Positions 56,301-64,000 of a stretch of 64,000 bases of DNA are shown here, in pieces; positions within the stretch are counted from its first letter, which is position 1; every line of letters begins with the position of its first letter. Made by a program: the position numbers and the translations under genes. Source of the stretch: Myrica gale. Lineage: Eukaryota > Streptophyta > Magnoliopsida > Fagales > Myricaceae. The stretch spans positions 5,602,001 through 5,666,000 of the forward strand of contig OZ005618.1 of assembly GCA_963930655.1 (NCBI GenBank), written 5' to 3'. The notes below the pieces were generated by a model, which did not search any database, was not told the origin of the DNA, and saw only the letters and a program-made list of their open reading frames with translations.

Positions 56301-56674
56301 AGACTCTTTTGCTTTTATCTGCAAAATATCTTGTGAGGTGGCCTGTGATGATCTATATTTCTATATTGTCAGATTGTGTTATAAGTGATTGACATCGTAC
56401 TTGCTGGATAGTATCTGAGGCTCCTTGGTAAAACATTTGCTCATGCATTGACCGTGATTATGCATACAACTTTCTGGATGGTTTTATTCATGAATGTGCT
56501 ATCTTTTCAATTTTTCCTGTATTATTGACTGTTGGGGAAATGCTTTATTGGACTGCCATTCATTTGATGTTGTATTATTTATCTTTGTTTTTGCAGTGCG
56601 GTTCTGGACGATCAGTTGCTCCAATTAAAGCTGGTTTTGTTGCTCGTGTTGGCCGTAGGAACGCAGGAACATGA
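53354..56674 (+). CDS. translation initiation factor eIF2 subunit beta
   Basis: Nine exons, 53354-53398, 53659-53767, 53870-53925, 54042-54096, 54176-54267, 54366-54511, 55081-55223, 55604-55689 and 56597-56674, give 269 aa, against about 268 in Arabidopsis. The N-terminal half holds two lysine boxes (K23-K29, and K64-K69 in [10 protein letters not shown]), which in this family bind eIF5 and eIF2B epsilon, in an acidic, disordered background. The folded half starts near [16 protein letters not shown] and includes the [14 protein letters not shown] and [19 protein letters not shown] blocks. A C4 zinc ribbon (C221, C224, C242, C245) is split by the last intron. The product is part of the heterotrimer that delivers initiator Met-tRNA to the 40S ribosome in the cytosol. 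The last intron contains a 0.33-kb tandem duplication. Confidence 0.96.
55812..56480 (+). repeat. about 325-bp tandem duplication in the last eIF2 beta intron
   Basis: Copy 1 (55812-56135) and copy 2 (56136 to about 56480) share GAAGTGAAGAAGAATTATTT, TACTGCCAAGTACTCTTGTG, GGACAATGCAGGATAGTATT and TGCTGGATAGTATCTGAGGC in the same order. Copy 2 has an extra stretch of about 15-20 bases after CAGGCCTGTGA, present in neither flank, or lost from copy 1. Splice sites are untouched. Confidence 0.9.
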
Positions 56675-57489
56675 GCTGGCTGGCCTGTCATCCTTTTTGT
56701 AGATGGAGACTCATGGTTGAGTTGCTCGTATTTTACTAATCTTGCTTTGTTTTTAGCACAAGTGAATACTTCAAAATTTTGGCATCGTTTTTTGGATTTG
56801 GATGAGTTCTTTTCGTATACAAGAGTATCTCCCTCCACTTACTATTTGAATCTTTTGCTTGGATTCTGAAGACTGAAACCCTTTCACATGATAGTTTGTT
56901 CTCTCTCTCTAGCCCCCTCCCCTTCCTTTTTCTTTTGTTTAGCCCCCATGCGCCCGTTGCATTCTTATCTCATTTCCTTAAGGAATCCTTCTTTGGGTGC
57001 AGAATTTTATTTCTCAGCTCAGTACATCCCCCTTGTATATATATCATCGATAGGGTTATGTGATTGATACTCATTATCTATGAAGTTTGCAATCCACAAC
57101 TAAGAGTTAAGGGTTGTGCACGTTACACTCCATACAGATATACCTCCCGCCCAAAACAGAGTTGCACGTGTTTGTTAAATGACATGTAATTGCTTTCTGC
57201 TACACCTTTGGTCCATTGCGAGGTTGCTGGGAAACTCACAGGACCATGACAAGAAGATGCCAGGAAAAAGTACGAAAACACGATCAAGTACGCTAAAGCT
57301 GCCCATTTGAAAGGAAGAGCAGCATCAAAGTCTGCCGGATAAGAGATAATCTACAATTTTCGAGTAAGATAGGTGCCAAAAACACAACAGCACAGCTCTA
57401 ATCACAAGGTCCCAGGTTGTCATTAAGGAACTCTCATCGTGGTGGTTGCGGTATACAGAAGTTGACAAAGCACTGCAAGAGAAACAGTT
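56675..57489. other. eIF2 beta 3' flank
   Basis: Likely 3' UTR followed by non-coding DNA up to the end of the methylesterase remnant. No gene is seen. Confidence 0.4.
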
Positions 57490-58359
57490 CTAAGTGCATT
57501 GGATTGAAGCTGCTGCTTCAACTAGAAAGCCAAAGAGCGCCGAGCGGGTTGAGAAAAAGGGGCTGTCATCACTCTCCAAGACAAAGATGGAGGCCACCTT
57601 TTGATCATAGCATCTTGTTTCTGTGGCATGATAACTCGATCATGCATCGTCTTCATGAATACCCGGGGCACTCTGTCGACATCTGTCTGGCCCTCCGACG
57701 AAACTAGCTCCGCTTAGTGCTCTCACTGGACCCGGCCTCAACAGCATTGAGGCCAAGATTGCGCGTCCTGGTCATATTTATAAAGGAGAAGTGCTTGGCA
57801 AAATGTACTCCGATCTCATACACAGGAAAATGCATGGATAACAGCTGCTAGCTAGCTGCTGACCCAATTTTTTTATTTTCATTTTTTTTACCAGGCCCAT
57901 TCCCCTTTGGTCCACTGAAAACTCAAACCGCCCCCCACTTCTCTTTCGCTAAATTCTCGGTTTTCTCTCATCTCGTTTCGAATTTTGTCTTAATTTTGTA
58001 AACTAGAGGCTAATTTTCAAATGGGTCACTTCGCTTTTTCATCCCAGTTAATTCTTTTGCCGTCTTTTGAGCTTTGAAGTTTCTCTAAGAAGAGATTCTT
58101 AGTTATTTTGCGCGCAATTGTTGTTTTGAGTTTTGTTTCTTTTTGTTTCGAAGGATTTCAATGAAGTTGTTGGCTTGCAACTTCAATGCAAAAGCTTGCA
58201 AATGCCTTGATTATTGAAGGAGACTATTAGAGCTCAATATATGCCTTGGTGTGTGGTTATGTCTGCAACCCAAATTTCTTATCTCGAGTTACAGGTTTTT
58301 TTTCTCCGTTTTTCGTTTATTGTTTGCTTTTTGTTTTTTGTTTTTTAAGCCAAGTATGT

Positions 58360-58806
58360 ACGGTACGTGTATTTTAATATTTTTATTATTTTTAATCCTT
58401 AATTTTTTATATTTTAACTCTTAATATTATGGCTGAACAAAATCGGACCGGTCCAGTAAAAATATTTTTTAATGCAAATTATAAACTTAAAAAGTTTAAT
58501 TTTAACCTAAACTAAAACTCTGTGTTTTGATATGTCCTCCCCCCTCGAAAAATTTTAAATTTTTTTTTAAAAAAATGAAAAAAAATGAAACCGGGACCAC
58601 TTAAGGGGTCCAAACCGGACCTCCGGTTCGGTCCTTCCATATAAACAATCGGAAATCCAGTTCAATCGGATTCTGGTCCAAAAACCGGACCGGATTTCCG
58701 GTTGTGCAGCCCTACTTAATATTTTTTGTATTACATAGTAAAAAAAATTTGTCATTTTTTCATGGGAGTTTGTCCTCCTTCAATTGCATTTCTGCCTCCG
58801 CGACTG
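58360..58806. mobile_element. right end of a hAT element, itself interrupted
   Basis: The stretch TTTTTAATCCTTAATTTTTT, then, after an interruption, TTGTATTACATAGTAAAAA, GTTTGTCCTCCTTCAATTG and the end TGCCTCCGCGACTG is the inverted form of the hAT left ends at 18369 and 47915. The break in it is exactly the nested MITE at 58428-58714. The other end of this element was not found. A second right end of the same family (TGGTTTCGCCACTG) finishes at 59283. Confidence 0.55.
58428..58714. mobile_element. hAT MITE nested inside an older hAT end
   Basis: The ends TATGGCTGAACAA and TTGTGCAGCCCTA are imperfect inverse repeats; inside them ATCGGACCGGTCC faces GGACCGGATTTCCGG. CTTAATAT flanks both sides (58420-58427 and 58715-58722), a perfect 8-bp duplication. 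Removing the element and one duplication rejoins the hAT end around it. Length 287 bp, no coding frame. Confidence 0.85.
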
Positions 58807-60356
58807 AGATAAAGTTTATATCCATGTTGAAGCATTTTAATCTCGGATTTAATACCAATGAAGAGTGTATGCTCTAATACAGAGTTTAATATGTAGATGT
58901 AGATTCCCTGTATTACTTTTGTGTCCTCAGACTTCTTCTATTTGTTTATTTTCTTTCAAATGCTAATAGTATTTTTGACTAATTACAGCCAATTGAGCTT
59001 AGAAAAACATTACAGCCAATTGAAAGATATTATGTGTTGGAATAGGTCAAAGAATTTAGGTTTAATTGCTTTGCCGGTTGATGAACTTTTGGAATTTCTA
59101 ATCAGAAGTCTCTTAGCTTATCTTGTATCTCGGTCTACTGGCTATTTCAATATTTTAAATGTTTTTACTCCTTAATTTTAGATATTTTAACTATAAGATA
59201 TTTTTTACATTACGTAGAATTTTTTTTTGTCATTTTACCTCAGGAGTTTATCCCCTTCAAATTCAATCATGGTTTCGCCACTGTAATATTTAGGGTATTG
59301 ACACATTGTTTATAAAAGTATGAATTTAATGACATTTTGTCCCTCAACTTCCACCTTTATTCAATTTACAACTTTCTATCTTAATTTATATGGAAATTGA
59401 TATTTTGATTGAGTGAGATGATGACTTTACCTCCACAAAATATAATGGTAATAAATTATGAGGTTAAAATCGTCATTTCACTTAAGTAAAATATTAATTT
59501 TCATTCAAATTAAGGATTGGTGATTAAGGGGCAAAATGTAATGAAATCAATAATCTGAGAGGTAAAATATCATAACACTAATAATATAATAATAGAGGAG
59601 TGCATTTTAACCCAGAATATTTCTTCTAAAGCTATTTCATTTGCCACACTAATATTGGATACAGTTACCTGTTCTTGTTCGTGCAAAATTTAAATAAGAT
59701 CAGGTATGTGAAAGAGATACAAAGTAGCTTTCTAAGCAAACAATCATATACACCCAAAAACCATTGTTTTTCTTTTTAAGTATTAAAACCTTCTCGATCC
59801 AAAAGCAAACGAGACGTACATACCATCACGGACATCTTCAAACGCAGAAACTTTAAATTATTTCTCCTACCAAATCTCCTTTTGTAAATATTCATGATCT
59901 CCAATGGCAAACAAAAAAAAATAGAGAAGATTTAGCATTGAAATAAATTAAAGACAGAAGAGGTGCAATGTTGACGTGGTTCAATAAGCGGAATCTATTT
60001 GATAAATTTTTTTGAAATAAAATAAATATTATACAATAGGTGGGGGAGACTAACTTAGGGTCGGCTCAAGTGGTAGACAGCTTATCAGGAGCCGCCGAAG
60101 ACCCTTACTCCCAAATTAGCTGATGCTTAGGAGTAAAGAAATATTTTTCATATAATTTTTTATATATATAATAAAGCCTAAAAAATTGTACTTAACTCTA
60201 TCTTGAGAATTTTTACATATCCTGTTAAAACTTTATTTTTATTATATTAAAAAATAAAAAGGCCACACTTTAAATTTTTGCTTTGTCTCAATTTTTTTAT
60301 TGAGCCGGCCTGCACTAACCCTAATTCTCACTACACCCAAGATCTCTAAAGTTTTA

Positions 60357-60594
60357 GGCTATGTTTGTTTAAGTTCTTAAAAAAATTTCAAAAATTTCTC
60401 ATTTTTTCATTAATTTCAATACAATTTAATCATTCTCAATAATTTTTTCATCAATTTCAATACCTTTTCACCAATCCCAATAATTTTTTATAAATTTCAA
60501 CAAACTTTTAACAAACTTTTTCATCAATCCCAAGAGAATCTACATTACTTCCAAAAAAAAAAAAACTGTTTTGAGAACTAAACCAAACATAGCC
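60357..60594. mobile_element. Tourist-type MITE at the edge of the methylesterase remnant
   Basis: The left end GGCTATGTTTGTTTAAGTTCT and right end AGAACTAAACCAAACATAGCC are near-perfect inverse repeats, and both flanks are TTA (60354-60356 and 60595-60597), the PIF/Harbinger target duplication. Length 238 bp, AT-rich, non-coding. Repeated CATCAATTTCAATACC-like phrases fill the centre. Confidence 0.85.
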
Positions 60595-60768
60595 TTAAGT
60601 TCTTGGAGAGAGTAAACACACTGGTCAGATCTTGAGCCATAACCAATAAACCAAAAAAAAAAAAAACTGTTTTGAGAAAACTGTTTTGAGAACTAAACCA
60701 AACATAGCCTTAAGTTCTTGGAGAGAGTAAACACACTGGTCAGATCTTGAGCCATAACCAATAAACCA
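60553..60768 (+). repeat. tandem duplication spanning a MITE end and the methylesterase remnant
   Basis: Two head-to-tail copies (60553-60653 and 60654-60768), each starting with an A run, then CTGTTTTGAGAACTAAACC, ATAGCCTTAAGTTCTTGG and ending ATAACCAATAAACCA. From CTGTTTTGAG onward the copies appear identical, so the event is very recent. Copy 2 has an extra CTGTTTTGAGAAAA in front. Because the unit includes the MITE end, it arose after the MITE insertion. Confidence 0.9.
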
Positions 60769-61020
60769 ACCCATATGCTAGTCATAAAGGGGAGCGAGCA
60801 TGTTCCCCGGCAAAGAAGAGAAAGAACTTTTTCTGGACAAACGGGGAAAGGATAAAGAAATGTTGTTACATCTTTGAAATCTTGGTCCGTAGAGAAACCA
60901 TGCTCTAACAAGTAACATGTTGGCTGCAACGTAGACGGCCATGTGAATCTTCGAAGCGAACCTGTGCATTGCGTCCGTTAGGCTCAGTCCTCCTGCGCTA
61001 TGCCCCACCAGTATTACCTA

Positions 61021-63431
61021 GCCAGCAAACATCCCCCATGAATGTTACACATAAGACACTTCACTGCAAATTATTATTCGCGAAATCTGGAAAGAACGAC
61101 TAGTCGTAGTCAACTTTAAATCTTTTGTTTTTTTAGCAGTCACGTATTCGTGTAATGTAACTTGCTAATCGTGTTAAGGAGGCTCGTCGGCAGCCATTCC
61201 CTACAACTCACGATTGCTTTCAAAGCAAAGACATCGAGTGGCCAACGAGACAGCACGTTTTATGCTGGTGATTAATGGTATATAAAATACATTATGTATG
61301 ATATAAATTAGAGTTGAAATATTAATCAACCATTACAAGTGACACGATAATTACAAGCTATTTTTGTTTATATGTAAATTTATTTATTTATTTTCTCTAA
61401 ATTAGTAAAAAAAGTTTAGTAATAACCTCGGCAATCAAGATTGGAAGATTGTCCTCAGTAAATTAAAGGGCCTGTTTGCTACAAAATTTTTTATAAAACT
61501 TTACACCCTCTCACAATAAAATATTACAATATAATCTCTCTCCCATCAAATCATAACTTTTTATTAAAAAAAATATAAAAAATTATCTCTCTTCACTTTT
61601 TCATTAAACTCAATACTTAAAATTTTAACAACACAAAAATTGCAATGCCTCCGAGGGCATAGACACCTGCAATACGTTTTGACTAGAGAAGAGGGGCAAT
61701 ATGGTAAACTAAAATATCTCTTCCAGTTCAGCAGATATTTTCATTGCCGGTAAATTGTATATAATAAGCGTTTATTCAAAGTCCAAAAATTAAATTTAAT
61801 GATAAATTTAAATCTGAGTTTGACTTGTTAGAAATTCCGACTGGAAATTCCGGTTTGAGATTGAAAAGGAGGTGTTTCCCACCCACACCTTCCTTCTTCA
61901 GTCTCCTCAAATACGACTCCAGTATCCAAGGACGCTCCCCCCCTCTCTCTCTTGTTGGACAGTTGGAGTCACAGATTCTCCCGGAGAGCCTTTTCTGTAA
62001 TTAGATCCGTCGCTCAGCTCAGTTCTGCATCCGAACTCAATTTTTTCTGAGGTAAAGCTCCTTCCTATCCTATTGTCTGAATTTCTTTAACTGCTCTGCA
62101 TCTAATGTTGACGCCAAATTTCCTCGTTTTCTTTTTCTTTCTTTCTCTGCGTTGTTCTTCAAGTCTTCTGATTTGAGTGAATGATTCATATAACTGCTGT
62201 TGATTTGCTGTTTGTGAATTTCCGCTCTTTATCACTAGAAATCGTGCTTGAATTTATCGGTTTTATTTTCTCGAAATTTTCTCGTAATAACTAGTTGTTT
62301 GGACATCATTTGAAAGGTTTATGGACGCAAGGCCCTTTTTTTTTTTTGTTAATCACTGTTAGTCCATTAACCAAATTATCATCTTTATACATGCTGGGAT
62401 TTATTATTATTTTCTTTAATAGTTGAATTTTTGTAAGTTGACCTGAAAATCAAGCTTAACGCGTGGGCATAGCTGTACGTCTTGTTAAGACAGGTGTGTC
62501 ATGTGTGCGCATTTGCTATTCGGCCTCAATTCGCGCGACGTCCGCTCCTGAAATCCTCGCGCTTTCGGTGCGCGTAAAGCGACGCTCCATCTAGAATTTT
62601 GTGCCTCGCGTGCATTTAATTTTTGTTTTTTTTCGTCTGCCTGATATTCGTGGTCCGCGGGGGAGTCACCTACCTGTCAACCAGCAGCATAGTCCCCGTT
62701 TGATTTTAGTATAGGTTTCGGTCCCCGTCTGCTATATGTTATCTTCTGTATCGCCCATTTTGTAAGCTAGAATAATATTATTCAAAATGACTACGAAAAT
62801 TGTATAGTGAAGAGTTTTCTAGTCTTCTGCTAGATGATGTGATAGCCAAAATCTCTATCTTATTAATATGTTTTAAATAAAATAGGTAAAACCTATAATG
62901 GTATGCATTTCCGATGTTTTGTTTGAATAAGGGAGGTAAAGATACAGGGATTTTTTTTTTCTAACTGGTGTCCGGGCCTCCTTACGCTCGCTAGGCAAAA
63001 GGCTAAAGATCTGGGAGGTGGGCAAAGATACATGGATTTATTTTCTTCTATTTGTACCGTAAGGAGTATCACATGTATTGGGCAAATAAGCATTATGATG
63101 TTTCTATGAAAGTTGGCATCGAATTCTTGTTTCTCATTTTTCTTAACTTCTTTAATATGGGCCTTTAAGGCGTTCTGGATGAAATGTTATATAACTTTTT
63201 AAGACGTAAGAGTTGCACAAGAGCGTAGGTTTGGCTCCATTGAGGCTGATAGCTGAGAGTGTGTGTGACCAATCATAGTTTATCTGTATATACATACCGG
63301 TTATGCGTTACGGGTGAGTAATTGTAGTGGTTTTTAAGCCTTAGTGGCATGTAAGATTGATAAACTGATTTCTTTGTATATTTGAATCTAGGTTTATTCC
63401 CATCATCTTCCCATTTCCACCAACTTAGCAA
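61021..63431 (+). promoter_or_regulatory. upstream region, leader exon and leader intron of the NET4-like gene
   Basis: A CT-rich leader (about 61900-62051) ends in TTCTGAG/GTAAAG, and the next acceptor is ATCTAG at 63391. The 5' UTR intron is thus about 1340 bp, leaving 40 bp of leader before the ATG. From 61021 to about 61850 only AT-rich non-coding DNA is seen, including a possible MITE-like GGCCTGTTTGCTACAAAATTT phrase at 61469. Confidence 0.5.
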
Positions 63432-63828
63432 ATGGCTAGTTCTTTGGGGAGAAATGAAGCTCCGGTAAACCCCTTTCCCTTTGCAATTTTCTACTTTTTG
63501 GATATAATTGGAGAACTGGGAATTCATGTTTCACTCAAACCATTTGTGATTTATTCACACAAGACACATAGAATTTGAATTGTGTGTGCATAAATAATTT
63601 ATTCTTCACGAAAAAATTCTCTCCTTTTCCCCGCCTAACTAGCTTCCTCTGGAGAACCTTCAGACATGAGTGCGGTTTCATGTATCCGGCATGATGTTAT
63701 TTAGATTTTGTTTCAGGTAAACTCCCGCAAGCATATGAAGAGAACAGAATCAAGAAAGTCTCATTCCTGGTGGTGGGATAGTCACATCAGTCCAAGGAAC
63801 TCCAGGTGGCTAGCAGAGAATCTTGAGG
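63432..63828 (+). CDS. NETWORKED 4-like actin-binding protein, 5' part (runs off the window)
   Basis: Coding exons 63432-63464 and 63717-63828 are joined by a GT-AG intron and give MASSLGRNEAP then VNSRKHMKRTESRKSHSWWW, followed by DSHISPRNSRWLAENLE; a donor (GAGG/GTGAGC) ends the exon at 63828. SHSWWWDSHISP is the start of the NAB (KIP1-like) domain found only in plant NETWORKED proteins, which bind F-actin and attach it to membranes; NET4 proteins mark the vacuolar membrane. The remaining domain and the long coiled-coil region lie beyond 64000. The short MASS-type N-terminus and the position next to a methylesterase remnant favour NET4A/B over NET1-3. Nothing further of the gene is visible in 63829-64000, which is intron. 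Confidence 0.88.
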
Positions 63829-64000
63829 GTGAGCATATAGCTGCATATTTCCCTTTTTATTTGATCTTCAACCTCGTCATGATTTACTGCCATATGTAAG
63901 AAGGCAAAGGAAAGTGATCAGCAAATGGGGAAGTCAGCACTAATTGTGGGTCAACATTTGTTAGTCCACAAAACAAAAAGACATGTCATTACCTAAATTT

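Larger units (their letters stand above)
57490..61017 (-). pseudogene. methylesterase (MES) alpha/beta-hydrolase pseudogene, MES18-like
   Basis: Two separated parts on the - strand belong to one gene. The upstream part (61017 to about 60600) begins after a CTAG acceptor with VILVGHSAGGLSLTDAMHRF and ASKIHMAVYVAANML; this is the nucleophile elbow, with the catalytic serine in GHSAG. A frame change follows (HGFSTDQDFKD is in another frame). The downstream part (about 57770-57490) carries SMLLRPGPVRALSG, then in a second frame KTMHDRVIMPQKQDAMIKRW, where family members have their catalytic Asp and surrounding loop, then SDDSPF with the active-site His replaced by Asp, and EAAASIQCT before a TAG. 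The pieces are split by about 2.8 kb of transposon-rich DNA and need at least three frame shifts. Functional members hydrolyse methyl esters of hormones such as salicylate or IAA; this copy cannot. The first exon was not found. Confidence 0.8.

Overview
This window is nuclear DNA from a flowering plant, very probably a eudicot. Its genes carry GT-AG introns, the protein families are plant-specific (NPH3/BTB, CRF-type AP2/ERF, LRR-III receptor kinase, NETWORKED), and the gaps are AT-rich and full of plant DNA transposons and MITEs. The species cannot be fixed from sequence alone; long gaps and abundant hAT, Mutator and Tourist elements suggest a woody eudicot.

Layout. All seven intact genes are on the + strand: an NPH3-domain BTB protein (4889-7017), the 26S proteasome ATPase RPT3 (9624-13052), an LRR-III receptor-like pseudokinase (25534-28470), an E2 of the UBC8/9/10 group (30945-35454), a cytokinin response factor (42605-43354), eIF2 beta (53354-56674) and the first coding exons of a NETWORKED 4-like actin-binding protein that runs off the right edge (63432 onward). 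I reconstructed exon borders by hand; the encoded lengths (580, 419, 632, 148, 249 and 269 aa) fit the families. Between eIF2 beta and NET4, on the - strand, lie remains of a methylesterase gene (57490-61017) broken by frameshifts and by transposon-derived DNA.

The gaps hold several elements whose ends and target-site duplications can be read directly: a 1.7-kb Mutator-like element (39646-41352, perfect 9-bp TSD), a 350-bp Mutator-type MITE (46234-46583, 10-bp TSD), hAT elements at 18369-19229, 31582-32399 and 47915-49894 (8-bp TSDs), a nested hAT MITE (58428-58714), two Tourist-type MITEs with TTA duplications (13384-13876, 60357-60594), a SINE, and a short TRIM-like LTR fossil chain (46778-47256). 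Several local tandem duplications of 90-340 bp are also present.

The genes do not form a pathway; they are ordinary plant loci. From memory of Arabidopsis, the order RPT3 - LRR-III RLK - methylesterase - NET4A matches At5g58290-At5g58320, and the UBC/CRF pair matches UBC10/CRF3 (At5g53300/At5g53290) and UBC9/CRF4 (At4g27960/At4g27950). The window therefore looks like two conserved micro-blocks side by side, with the methylesterase decayed here. I found no previously undescribed multi-gene system. The most interesting items are the decayed methylesterase, an intron-bounded exon-like segment inside a hAT element, and the Mutator element upstream of the CRF gene.
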